Below are positions 10,715 through 21,147 of a stretch of DNA of 32,525 nucleotides, in pieces. Origin of the DNA: Saksenaea vasiformis B4078. Taxonomy: Eukaryota > Mucoromycota > Mucoromycetes > Mucorales > Saksenaeaceae. The notes below the pieces were generated by a model. That model ran no database searches. It was given only the letters and a program-made list of their open reading frames with translations, and was not told the DNA's origin. The position numbers and the translations under genes are program-made. Within the stretch, counting starts at the first letter, position 1; each line of letters begins with the position of its first letter. Where the stretch lies: assembly GCA_000697055.1 (NCBI GenBank), contig JNDT01001315.1, positions 1 through 32,525 of the forward strand. The letters are read 5' to 3'.

Positions 10715-10723
10715 TAGTGTCAT
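9007..10723 (-). CDS. PPN1: Endopolyphosphatase (Ppn1-like), calcineurin-like phosphoesterase
   Basis: Eight minus-strand exons: 10723-10615, 10564-10419, 10374-10294, 10212-10105, 10045-9732, 9675-9548, 9488-9320, 9259-9007; 435 aa. Metallophosphatase motifs are in order: LTGRFMQVTDFHID (D37, H39), ILYTGDSARH, IPAIGNNDVYDNN, AHVPP and HFAGHFN. WCHRQG, GRFG and KCDAPP match Ppn1, as do PRTEKEVLD and YQYYADLEEAN near the end. Yeast Ppn1 cleaves inorganic polyphosphate in the vacuole; the acid sphingomyelinase-like family is the closest alternative. The leader is MTL, 14 Met, IMLGIIPASA: the hydrophobic core is a microsatellite and PASA looks like a signal-peptidase site. There is no long cytoplasmic tail as in yeast (674 aa). 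The exon 4 to 5 junction is the least certain. The protein ends NDDDDD. Confidence 0.85.
10673..10714 (-). repeat. (ATG)14 trinucleotide microsatellite inside the PPN1 start region
   Basis: Fourteen uninterrupted CAT triplets on the plus strand are ATG codons in the phosphoesterase frame. An in-frame ATG ACA CTA precedes them (start at 10723) and ATA ATG follows. An in-frame TAA lies upstream at 10753-10751, so translation must start at 10723 or within the repeat. Confidence 0.9.
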
Positions 10724-10836
10724 GTACAACTTTTTTTGTTTTGTTTTTTTTTAGTATAAATAAGAGATGAATGCGCACAAATTTTTTAAGAAGAAGAGAA
10801 AAAAGGGAAGCTATGCCTCGAAACGGGTACAGCGTC

Positions 10837-10846
10837 TTTTTATATA
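10837..10846 (-). promoter_or_regulatory. TATA box candidate for PPN1
   Basis: The minus strand reads TATATAAAAA about 115 bases before the first ATG of the phosphoesterase. Position and sequence suit a TATA element; no expression evidence. Confidence 0.45.
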
Positions 10847-11434
10847 CAGTTTGGTGAACCCCGCACAAACAGATCAAATCCGGTAGAAGAAGGGGAGGGC
10901 GCTTTGCAATGATCCATTCACAGTGCATAAAGCAAATGGATATAGATATAGATATAGATATATATACATACAAATATCCCTGTTTCTCTTTCTAATGTTA
11001 CATTCCCGATGGTATTCTTCCATTCTTTTCCTCTCTTTGTTTCTTTCCATTTCTTTCAACGTTGATCAATCGATGTTGATTCCTGGTTTAATTTATGTTT
11101 TGGATGTTCTTTATCCTATATGTTATGTACACGGAATAAAAAAACAAACAAACAATTAAATACGAATAATAATAATAATAATGATAGCAATGATAGTCGT
11201 AATCATGATCACAATCGATATATGAAACTTCTTTTTCTATTTTTCGTTTTCTTCCTTTCTTCTTTTTTTTTTCCTGTTTGATTTTTTTTCTTGTTCTTTC
11301 TTCTTGTGTACATATGTATGTGTATGCGTGTATAATGTATGCAGATAGAAACGTCTATGGCAAAACTGTACTGATTGATTGATTCATCGTCCGCGGGCTT
11401 CCCCTGACGAGTACGTGGCATGCATAAACCTTGA
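10847..11434. other. Spacer between PPN1 promoter and the Zn2Cys6 gene's 3' end
   Basis: No gene. It contains a GATATA-type hexamer repeat (about 10938-10962), an AAT trinucleotide run (about 11165-11182) and T-rich tracts, and presumably the 3' UTR of the upstream regulator gene. Confidence 0.5.
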
Positions 11435-14007
11435 TTAGTAAATAAGGGACCGGGCCCATTCGTCTTCGACGGAAATTAATTCGAATGTATAATCTGCTGG
11501 TTCAATACTCTTGTTGGGAATGTCCGTAGCAATGATGGGTGCGCCTACTGCGCCTACTGCTGCTGCTGCCGCTGCCGCTGCCGCCGCCGCCGCTGCTGCT
11601 GCCGACGTTGTAGTGGATGAAGAGGACGAAACGGTTGTTGTCGCACTTGTCATCGGCGGCACGCATGACGTATCAAATGCAAACTGCGGTGGTACAAATG
11701 CATATGGGCGACTTGTTGGCGGAATATTAGGAAACGCCACAGAGTTTGTCGATAGTAATGCTTTCGATGTGTCTAATAGAGCGGCTGTAGTCACAACTGC
11801 ATCCCGCTGATCGGTAAAGAAACCAGGATTGGAAGTAAGCACACGACGGACGGCTTCATCATCCTTGTGACAGAGATCGTTGATGGCTGAGAAAGCGGTT
11901 GCGTAGGAGGAGGACGAAGAGGAGGAAGATGAAGCGGTAGACGCAGTGGAAGAGGAAGAAACGGAGGAAGAGGAGAGCCCAGCAACGGATGTTTGTGGTT
12001 GAAGTGTCAGATCGACGAGACGAGCAAAATTGCGCATGTCACGGAGAGGCACACGTTCTACAATAGCTCGCACATCCTCGAGACATTTTCGGAACTGCAT
12101 CTTGGCTTCTGCTGCAACGTCCAGCGCAGGATGATCAAAATCAGCGGCATGTGTCAAAGCGGCGAAGATACCAGAGAACGTGGAGAGTGCATAGGTGTAC
12201 ATCAACCGATGGTGTTGGACGGTGAGTGATACAATATGGGTGATGGTGTTGGCTAGTGACCGTCGTCGTGCACGGTGCAGTCGTTCCTCTTGGAAACGGC
12301 AACACATAAGTAAGGATAATTCCAAATTATAGCACACCAAATGTAAATTGGCCACGACGGCTGAGGCTGGCATGTTTAGAAACTGGACGGAGGACGGAGT
12401 CCATCTCAGATCCTCGTGTAGCATTTCTCGCCACTGCCCAATGGCTTCAAGAAACTGCAACGTTTGGTTTTCTTCGTTCATCGTCCAAACACTGCGGTTC
12501 TTTGTATCGTACGCAACAAAATGAATGACCTTCTCCATCAAAATCATCAATCGACAAAGCTGACCAAAGCCTTCCATCAGTAGTCGTTCTTGCACGTCAT
12601 CTTCAGGCAGTGGCGTTGGGAAATCCAGCGCGATGTCTTTTGATTTTAACATCCACGGCCGTTCCATGGTGCAGCTTTCCAATTTGTCCATCACATAACA
12701 GGCCCATAAGACGCGTTTCCGAAGCTCGACATCAAATTGAGACATTTGACTACTGTAATTTGCGGTATGGAGACCAAGTTCAAGACACATGCGTATCGCC
12801 ATACCACTGTACATCCAGGTCCGACTTGATCGGATTCTTGATTCATTTTCGGATGAATCGTGATCATAAGATGCCATGTAGAGTAAAGCAATGACAGTAC
12901 TAAGACGTGGCACATCGAGAAAATCGTCCACCAATCTTCTTGCACGGTTGTAGAAGAGATCACCTTGTGTAGCTGGATTGTCAGGCTGCGATCGAAATGC
13001 GGGATTATCAATGTGTTTTGCCGCATGAGCATACATGGCATTCAGAAGTAGAGGAGTGATGAGAGGTCCCTTGACATGGAGTTGGTCGTAAAACATGCGG
13101 CGTGAAATGGTAGGAGAAATGTGCTGACAATGTGTAAAGAAGACGCTAATGAGATGTTCCTGAGTTTGACGAGAAGGCATATCGATTGGAGCAGTATAAT
13201 AGCTGGGGAGTTGCGGTTCTGAAGTCCAACGTACAAAATCCCCATAGTTGCGCCACGGCGTGACATTATCATGGAATTTGGATGTATCGTGATGTAGAGT
13301 TAAACGCATCAGGCCATCGGCCAGTTGTTCCATCATTTTATCTGGTCGAGTGACAGGTTGTTGTTGAGTCTCATTATGTGATTCTTCTGATGCAGTTGCA
13401 AACAAAGTGTCTGGTTTATCTACAACGAATATCTTTTCTTCGCTTGGTGTAGTAGTACTATGTCGTTGGTGGTTGTTACTGTTGTTCTGTGCTTGTATGT
13501 TTTCAGTGATCTCGTGGATAAACTTGTCGGACGATGATGGCTCATCCGTAGCATCCAGTTTGATGTAAGTCTCGTCTGTATTTTTTAAATAAAGGCATTT
13601 CCTTCTCCTTGCTACGGAAACCAAGAATGAGGACAAACTAAGTTTCAATTTTTTCGTTCAAGTACCTTTACACTAAGAATAGATTCAAGTCAGCTATAAA
13701 TGAGGGAAAAAGAAAGAGAGGATGATCCTTACCTGCATACAAGGCTGCTTCCCGTCACACTAAAGGGAGATGTAAAAAAGTTAAGCATGAGAAGTCAATT
13801 CGATGATGAAAGGGGGGGGGGGGTTGTGTGTGTGTGTTGAGATGAAGCTATACCTTGATTTTCTTCATACGACAAGGATGACATGCTCGACCTACTTTAA
13901 GACGCTTATGTCTACTGTCATCTACAATAAGCAAAGTTACATAAGAAGAAAAGAATAAAGAGAAGGTAGACTATACCTCTTAACGGTAACTCAAGTGTAG
14001 CAAACAT
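11435..14007 (-). CDS. Zn2Cys6 binuclear-cluster transcription factor with fungal_trans domain
   Basis: Five minus-strand exons, 14007-13977, 13921-13854, 13759-13733, 13672-13666 and 13611-11435, give 769 aa. The zinc cluster spans C24, C27, C34, C40, C43 and C50, spaced CX2CX6CX5CX2CX6C with basic residues RMKKIK between. The sixth cysteine only lines up if the 7-nt exon TGTAAAG is included. The middle region matches the fungal-specific TF domain: FFTHCQHISPTISRRMFYDQ, AIRMCLELGLH and LRKRVLWACYVMDKL. The C-terminal third is low complexity (poly-Ser, then 15 or more Ala encoded by mixed GCN codons near 11558-11601). It is a nuclear DNA-binding regulator; the target pathway cannot be told. 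Intron 2 holds C12 next to (CA)n on the coding strand. Confidence 0.9.
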
Positions 14008-14525
14008 AGTATATGTAGTTAAGGTGGCCTGTGTTCAGAGATGATAAGGAGAACCGGGACAAAAAAAATGAACAATTTTTTTCTTTTTTTCTTTTGCGTG
14101 GGGTAACCCATTTTACCCTTTTTTTGGGTTTCATCTGGTTTCTTACCAAAGAGAATTTTTTTCTTTTTTGTTTACCATTCATATCATTCTATTGTTGTCA
14201 TTTTTCCAATCCAGTTGGAAAACAATAGGATAGTTTTACAGCATAGAAAAATAAATAGGTATTGCTACATGAAAGTATGTCTGTGTGCTACGATATATAT
14301 ATGTGCATGTTGTAAGGAGGAAAGGGGGTTGTTGTTCATGAGAGAGGGTTGTGGTTTACTGTGTCTTAGTTCCTTTTTTTTTCTTTTTTGGTTCTCTTTT
14401 TTAGTGTATGTGTGTTTGGAGAATAACGCTGTGTTGTTTGTTGTTGTTGCTGTTGCTGCTACCGTTGTTGTTGTTATTGTTGTATGTACATGGACGACGG
14501 TAAAATAGAAATAAGGGGGGAGCGT
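14008..14525. other. Spacer upstream of the Zn2Cys6 gene and downstream of the WRKY-like gene
   Basis: No gene supported. T-rich tracts and a GTT/GTTGCT-type repeat at about 14432-14483 are the only structure seen. It must contain the promoter of the Zn2Cys6 gene and the 3' UTR of the WRKY-like gene. Confidence 0.5.
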
Positions 14526-15647
14526 TTACATGTCGACAATTCGTTGAACTTTACCACAGTCTGGTAAATGTTCTCCTCTGTACTTAATGAGATATTCACC
14601 ATTTTCTTTCCATGTCACCGTCTTGTTGACAGGACAACCCTATAAAAGAAAAATTTAGTAAGATAAAAAAATAAACGGGAATAATGATAAAAAATATTCA
14701 CCTTGCCACTATTGGAACATTTATAATAGACACTCTTATTGCCAGTCTTCTTTTGAATTGTATTGCCATTGTTCTTCCAAAAATAGCCATCAATGTAGGG
14801 ATGCTCGCGTGTTTCGACAATTTTAGTGATAGCTTGCATTTCACGCCTCCGCCTGGGCCGTTGTGGGTAACAGCGAGATTCCTTGGCATGTTCTGGCTCC
14901 ATCTGTATCGGACTCTGAAATGCCTGCTCGTCAAACGATGGCGGGGAAAGCTGTTCTTCAATACTCGATTTGGGGCCACCAAGCGTCATCATTGGCTGCG
15001 AAAAACTTGTGTTTTTTTTTTTAACTCGGGATCGAATGATGGGGGATTATTAGTATTATTATTTACCTTGCCATATGTAATATAGACGCTGGACTTTGTG
15101 AAAAGGTACGATCATCAAAATCATCACTTCCATCGAAAGAGGAACCAAGAGCCGAATCACGTCGAGGACTACCTCCCGATTCTGCACAAGAATCCATCAT
15201 GATATCCATACTTTCACGGCGTTCCTGGAAATGCGACAACATCGACGGCATCATATTACTCGATAAAATAGGATCGGCTCCAAACGTTGATTGTTGTTGC
15301 TGTAGTAACAATAAATCGAGTTCTTTCGCCCGAAGTTTGGCCTCTTCTGCTCGACGCTTATCTTCCTCGACCTTACTGAGTAAAATCAAACGTAATAAAT
15401 CAGGTTGGGATTGATAATAAAGAATGACATCTTGAAGGTCGCAAGAAACGGGATTGGTGGCTGGATTTTTCCATGTTTCGTTGACAGTAGTTAACGTCGG
15501 TGAAGAAGGCGAAAGCTCAGGTTTCCGTGATAACAACTGAAAAGGGTCTTGCTGGTGACACAATGATGCCTTGGTGGTATCTTTTGGATAGTCAAAATCA
15601 TTCATATTTAAAGCGGGAGTAAAAGGGGAGGGAAGAGGTTTCTTCAT
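14526..15647 (-). CDS. WRKY-like (WRKY-GCM1 superfamily) zinc-binding transcription factor
   Basis: Three minus-strand exons, 15647-15067, 15005-14702 and 14639-14526, give 332 aa. The C-terminus carries a WRKY-like fold: DGYFWKNNGN (266-275) in place of WRKYGQK, then VYYKCSNSGKGC and PVNKTV, and YRGEHLPDC. Candidate zinc ligands are C290, C297, H319 and C323, a C2HC set like plant group III WRKYs. An arginine stretch (RPRRRRE) precedes the domain. The N-terminal half is Ser/Pro-rich with a coiled-coil-like basic/acidic helix (KVEEDKRRAEEAKLRAKELD), a possible dimerisation segment. WRKY proteins bind W-box DNA, but the altered WKNNGN strand may change specificity. A FLYWCH-type relative is the alternative. 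Intron 1 uses a CACAAG acceptor after an A-run. No function is inferred beyond DNA binding. Confidence 0.8.
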
Positions 15648-16795
15648 TCTGCAGCCACTTCCCGACTTTTATTTTATTTACCCCTCCAAAAAACTTCGTC
15701 TTCCGACAGACAAAATAAAATTAGGTGAGCGTCGCCGCGGAACCATACACATTTATGATATTAACCAATCATATCTTTTTTGACTACTCGATACAGATCC
15801 AATGAATAAGCAATCCCCACACACAACTCGACTTTTAGTCCGTCGATCATGAAGGCCCGCTATGCTCTCATTCGCCCATTTCCTGACGCACCTGATCTTT
15901 TTCTATTTTGTTTTTTTGCTGAGAATGGGGCCGCGATTTTTTAACCCGTCTCCGAGGTTTTCGATCAACCCACACAGACAACACCTTTTTAAGGTGGCGG
16001 GAACCAGTTTTCCCCGCCGCACTGGTTAAGTAACATAAAAAAAGGGTCCTTCCAAACAGATCAGGGTTTTTTTCTTCCTTCTCTCCCCTTTTCCTCTCGC
16101 AAATAGAAAGCTGGAAGCAATAACTATAAAAATTCCATATAAAAAAAAAAGGAATAGCGAGATTGATTGTTCATTTTCATCACCCGATCCGAACTCCAGG
16201 ACATATCCTAAAATCAGGTGAAATACCCCGAGCTACGACGAAAAAGGACCGCACCCCTAACGCGCGAGTGGTGATGGTGCGATTATATTTCGGTAACGGG
16301 GTTTGGCGGGGATGTTAATGGAAATAATTGGCTTTCGTAACTTTCATATGTCACCCTCAAGATTGACAGTTCAACGCCACGTGTAATATACAAACAGTAA
16401 AAGCCTGTCTCCTCCATGTGTTACTTTAACTCCAGCGCTATTTTAATTTCTAGACCGTCTAGAAACCGAAGAAGGCTAAGCATTGTCTCAAAAATATGAC
16501 ATTATATATGGTCATTTGCACTTGCTTTAGCAGATTTTGAACGGCGCTGTTGCAGTCTCCGTGCGGAGCATCTTCAGCATGTTCAGCCAACTCCTAAAAT
16601 TATGTCTTAAAGTGCGGATTCGGCCGGGTTGTCTCTTTCCTCTTGCAGTTCGACAAATTACCAAGACCAGAACGATGATTTCATAATGCATTCTGATTTA
16701 ATCTGGTTTGTATTCATGCTCCAACAATGCGAAATCTGTAAGAAATGGCTGAATCAGCAATGGAATACTTGAGAGAAACGGACAGAGACCTTTGA
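15648..16795. other. Gene-free region upstream of the WRKY-like gene
   Basis: No gene seen. It contains the WRKY-like promoter, a short hairpin (AACCAGT...ACTGGTT, about 16004-16029) and a 17-base palindrome at 16448-16464. Confidence 0.45.
16448..16464. repeat. 17-base palindrome TTCTAGAC-C-GTCTAGAA
   Basis: Eight-base perfect arms around a single central C. It could be a dimeric regulator site or chance; no gene start is close. Confidence 0.6.
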
Positions 16796-17449
16796 TGCCG
16801 TGGTGCATCTTTATTTCGCTCCGCTTGCCTGCCTACGTCTATTTATTCGGTCTCTTTTGAAACTAAGATCTTTGGTGGACTCTCTCTTGATGTCAGGAAG
16901 ACGAGCTATAATCAACGTTCCAGTGTGGGGAAGTTTACTGTAAACAATTCATGCGGATACATTGAACGGGCAGATGACACTTGGCCTTCGTCAGTGGCTA
17001 TCAATCCTTCTACGCGGTCCATCTATCATGCTGAAGGATCTATCCGGAGACAGACTCTGATGGATGGGTCTTCAACAAAAAGAAACCGACACCATCGCTC
17101 ATTGTTTAACTTGGGTGCCCCCACAGCTTATCGGAAGATCTTCCAGTAACAGACTTACAGCGAGGTAAATGGTGCTTTGGCCGGCATATTGCATCATGAC
17201 TGGAAGCTTCATACGCCAATGGGATGGCATCTGTCCGGCTTTCCCTGCTCCAATTCAGTTGAATACAACGTTTGGGCACGCGGTCATGATGGGCACCATG
17301 CAAGTCTACGGTCGAAGAAAATCTGTGGATGCACATTCGGAAGCTTCCACTATTATGAAAAACGAAGCTGTTTAATTGACGGAAGTTGGGGGCAAGCCAA
17401 ATGTTTAGTAGATGGGAAAAATTCGCCTCTCAATCTGAAAAAGCGATAA
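16796..17449 (+). pseudogene. Unrecognised, possibly decayed reading frame with one internal stop
   Basis: One frame stays open for about 218 codons except for a single TAA at 17147-17149. No intron of normal size removes the stop. The part after the stop is the more protein-like: HHDWKLHTPMGWH, then EYNVWARGHDGHH, a CGC and further cysteines, ending GSWGQAKCLVDG. I do not recognise a family. It could be the relic of a secreted or repeat-borne protein, a read-through frame, or chance; no start codon or promoter is evident. Confidence 0.3.
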
Positions 17450-19576
17450 ATAAACGTATAGAATCCGAGCATTCCCCGGTGTCCTCAGGAACACAATGAG
17501 GGAAATGACGGTTTCTATTCAATGTGCTGACATACAGAAACCGCGAAACATGATGCAAACCCGACCTCTTGGACCTGGATTGGAAATCTGCAAGTGCAAG
17601 CAAAATTACCCTTTTGGAAGAGCTTTTATCATCTTTCGATAAAACAGACGTTATACAATCATCAGAAATGGAATCTTGAGTAAGACTTGCACTGTTAGCC
17701 CATGAACGCGAGACAGAGAACTGCAGTTTGGAGTCACTGTTGTGGCACTGGTGATCTGTCGAACCTGAAGACTATTTTAGGGATTAGCTAAACATGCTCC
17801 GCACCAATACCACATATTTAAATGCCCGTTGTCGGGGCAAAGGGTAAACGTGATATTCTTTTGACATGTCTCGGTTGAATAGCATATGGTCATTCCGCGC
17901 CGATTTTTCCAGAGGATCGCTTTTGGGTAAATTTACAGTTGGTGAGAGACTATTCCAATTTTCTATAGATCGCTGAAACTTGACAACAATAAATCACCCG
18001 TCATTTGTCATGTGGAATGCTTTTTCTTGCCCACCGTTGTGTACATTGTACGACAGGTAGCTTCTAACAGTACTCTCCAAGTCCAGTCGCCATACCCTCA
18101 TCCAGCGTTCCTTTCGAGACTGTCGTGGCACCACAATATAGAAGACCGGTTAAACGTATAGGCTATGGGGGGCTCTGGCTACTGAGGTGATCATGTCGGT
18201 CTCGAGCGAACTCTGGATAGTGGTGTGCTAAAAAGCTAACAGTTGTTATTGTCGTCGACTAACTCAGGAGTCAACGTGACAAGCTGGAGAGCTACGCTGT
18301 ATGAATGGATATTGACAAAAGAACAAAGTAAGCCTTGAGACTTCAGGCATCTTTTCGGAATTAAAGATCCTTAGCGATTGCTCTTTTCAGCAACATGCTT
18401 ATATGAAAGTAATTACTACTGCCGTCTTGTTACCTTGTTATTTATTTTAGTGATTCCACCCTAAAATTGAGATGAGCAATAACTGGCGTTTCACTGAGGA
18501 AATAGTGGTTGCTTAGTTTACGGATTCACAATAAGTGACAAAGGGAGTACCGAGTACCTTGGCATATCGGATAGAGTTCCGTTGCAGCGGTTTTTATAAA
18601 CTCAGAAATACTTAATGACGTTTTGCCACGAAACAATGGACATGTCGTTCCTGATTTCAGAACTAGAAATCATCTTTACTTGTCTACAGATTCTTAAGAT
18701 ACACATTCGAAGATCAAACGTAATGGCTTTTCAGGATCCTTTTTTTTTTAGATCTTGTCATCCGGACGTGGACTCGTGAAAGAACACGCGTTATTAGGAG
18801 ATCAAGTTCGTGATAAACGTTTTTTTTTCTGGAGAAGGTTAAATTGCAACCAGGATTTTGACAGGAACGTCTGTTTGTCAAAGCCCAAATCAAATGGACA
18901 TTACCTTGCTCAACGCATATACCATGTCATTTGATACGTGATCCTTTGCATCACCTTTCCATTACGAATGCTTATGTATTAAGTATAACACTGCGCAGTA
19001 GCTGTACATGATATACCTAGGACTACAACGACAGGTGCATTACACTGCTTTTCCTATAACTCGAAAATGATGCGCAAAAAATACCTGCAATTTGGGCCCT
19101 TTATGGTGACTTCTGAGACACTCAAGCACAATGCGAATGTCCGATATTGCTGGCAATCTGTTTCTTAACTTTTTCGCACGCGACGTGAACAGAGGCGGCA
19201 GGAGAAGACAGGAACCCGAAAAATATCTCGTCCGAAACCGGTTCGGGACGTGACTTTGTGTCCGGAAACAGAATTTCCCGGAAAGTCCGGGCAATATTTT
19301 TTTGCGCAGTTGGGGTTTGATCAGGTTCGAGGGGCTGGTAAATATCTGTGCAAGCTTCAGTTGATCTGGCTTTCTCTTTCCCCTCACTGGTCCATCTGTA
19401 CGTATACATCCATCTAGGTATCCTGCTGTTTTGTGAGGATGCAAAAGAACAAAAAAAGATAAAAGGATAACAAGATAAATGGAGACAAAAGAGACTGATT
19501 GATGCTTTCTATTTTTTTTTTTCTTTTTGATATCTTCCTTTTCGGAACGACAATTATTGGACATCGATAATAGACC
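17450..19576. other. Gene-poor region upstream of RPL13
   Basis: No supportable gene on either strand for about 2.1 kb. The composition is not simple-repeat, so it may be old decayed insertion sequence. The RPL13 promoter lies in the last few hundred bases. A long antisense frame that overlaps RPL13 and runs into this region is judged a shadow. Confidence 0.45.
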
Positions 19577-20406
19577 ATGGTTTTGAAGCACAACAACCAG
19601 TTGCCCAACCAGCACTTCCGCAAGCAATGGCAGCGCCGCGTGAAGACCTGGTTCGATCAAGCTGGTCGCAAGAAGTCCAGAAGAATTGCGCGTGTCCAGA
19701 AGGCTGCCCGTGTTGCTCCCAGACCCGTGGATGGTCTCCTTCGTCCCATCGTTCGCTGCCCCACCCAGCGCTACAACATGAAGTTGAGAGCTGGCCGTGG
19801 TTTCACCTTTGACGAACTCAAGGTAACAAAAAAAAAGGAAAGGGGTTGGACCTAACCCACGATGCGTCATTAGGAAGCTGGTATTGCTCGCAAGGAAGCC
19901 CGCTCCATTGGTGTTGCTGTTGACCACCGCCGTCGCAACAAGTCCCAGGAGTCCCTTGAGTTGAACGTCCAGCGTCTCAAGGCCTACAAGGCTAAGCTCA
20001 TTGTCTTCCCCCGCAAGTCTGGTCAGCCCAAGAAGGGTGATTCCGAGGTAGGAAAGAGAAAAAGAACAAAAAAAAAGCAAATAGGGCGGATTAACTGACG
20101 TGGGTGTTGTCTTAGGCTGCTGAGGTTGCTTCTGCTGTTCAGTTCCGTGGTACCGTCTTGCCCATCGAGCAGCCCGCTCCTGCTGTCGAGGCTCGTGCCA
20201 TCGCTGCCGAAGAGAAGAACGTCAACGCCTACATGAAGCTCCGTTACGCTCGCTCTGCTGCCCGCACTCTCGGTGCCCGTGAGAAGCGTGCCCGTGACAA
20301 GGCTGAGGAAGAGGCCAACAAGGTAAAAAAAAAAAAAGGACAAATGGTCGTTGAACAATAAGAAAAACTAACTCGATTTCTTTTTGCGACTTTGTAGAAG
20401 AAATAA
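19577..20406 (+). CDS. RPL13: 60S ribosomal protein L13 (eL13)
   Basis: Exons 19577-19822, 19874-20047, 20116-20322 and 20398-20406 give 211 aa, the same length as human eL13. The start [19 protein letters not shown] is characteristic, and [28 protein letters not shown] and VDHRRRNKS are family hallmarks. It is a structural protein of the large cytosolic ribosomal subunit. The last exon codes only Lys-Lys-stop (9 nt). Codons are strongly biased to C-ending forms, as expected for a very highly expressed gene, and this also produces a spurious long antisense frame. Confidence 0.98.
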
Positions 20407-20695
20407 ATTTTCTAGCCTCTCTAATTTTTCCATTCATAAATAAAAAACCATTGAACGATGACGCCTGATATTCCCTTTTTCTTTTGAATGATGAATAACT
20501 TGTGCAACTTGGTTACAGTAGAGTGATAAAGCAGGGCAACGGTAGCTATGGTTTACATTACTACGCAACCTTTTTATCATTTCGCACGACGGGGGTTTGG
20601 ATTATCAGGGAATCACCGAAAAGTTTTCGCTGGTACGCTTCTATCTCCTATGCCGTTGAAGTATGAGGATTACTGTCTTTTGCAAGAAGTATGTA
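20407..20695. other. RPL13 3' flank
   Basis: 3' UTR of RPL13 with an AATAAA-like stretch at about 20436-20444, then unassigned sequence up to the MITE. No gene seen. Confidence 0.5.
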
Positions 20696-20867
20696 CAGTA
20701 GATACTCGATATGAGGATACTCTTGGTAGACAGAAAACTTATTTTTTTTCGAGAATATTCTTCAACTGAAGTTCGTAATATAGTGTCCACCAAGTTTGTT
20801 CCCCCAAAAGGTATTCTTATATTGAGATTATCCTTATATCGGATATTCTTATAACGAGTATCTACTG
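20696..20867. mobile_element. Short non-autonomous DNA transposon (pogo/Tc1-mariner-like MITE)
   Basis: The 172-base element is bounded by inverted repeats CAGTAGATACTCG (20696-20708) and CGAGTATCTACTG (20855-20867). The match is perfect over 13 bases and extends imperfectly to about 27. CAGTAG-type ends are typical of pogo/Tigger elements, which insert at TA. TA flanks the left end but TG the right, so the target duplication is imperfect. The right arm has three spaced copies of TAT(T/C)CTTATA (20812, 20829, 20844), possibly transposase sites. It has no coding capacity and lies between two convergent genes. Confidence 0.6.
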
Positions 20868-21147
20868 TGCATCATTTAACAAAGCATGGCAGCATCACTT
20901 AATGAATAATAAACAGATGTTATATCGGTTAATTTCCTTGTTTTTTTATTTGTACAAAAGATATGCGCATGAGTACTTTTGGGGGGTGATCTACAAAAAT
21001 TACAATGTATATTAAAAAAAGACATGAAGTGTGAGATGGATGGGATCAAAGAGCGGTAAGAGAAAAAAATAAATGAAAAAGAATGCGGGAAGAAAAAAAA
21101 GAAAAAAGAAAACACAGGCATAAGGGAAAAAGCAGTTTCCAAACTGC
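20868..21147. other. 3' flank of the NET-like gene
   Basis: A/T-rich sequence with no gene; presumably the 3' UTR and terminator of the minus-strand gene. Confidence 0.5.

Noticed and set aside
10611..10973. Minus-strand frame with 14 Asp residues
   Set aside because: It reads the (ATG)14 repeat one base out of frame (GAT). The conserved LTGRF...DFHID sequence lies in the Met frame.
11511..11810. 99-codon plus-strand frame with a poly-Ala run
   Set aside because: It is the antisense of the Ala-rich tail of the Zn2Cys6 protein (GCN-type repeats read on the other strand).
15775..15790. W-box-like TTGACT upstream of the WRKY-like gene, as autoregulation
   Set aside because: A six-base match occurs by chance and the altered WKNNGN core may not bind W-boxes.
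19122..19409. 95-codon minus-strand frame upstream of RPL13
   Set aside because: No recognisable domain or splice partner; it overlaps the RPL13 promoter.
19040..20080. 346-codon open frame antisense to RPL13
   Set aside because: It mirrors the strong codon bias of RPL13, crosses its introns, is rich in Leu/Ser/Gly, and has no family resemblance.
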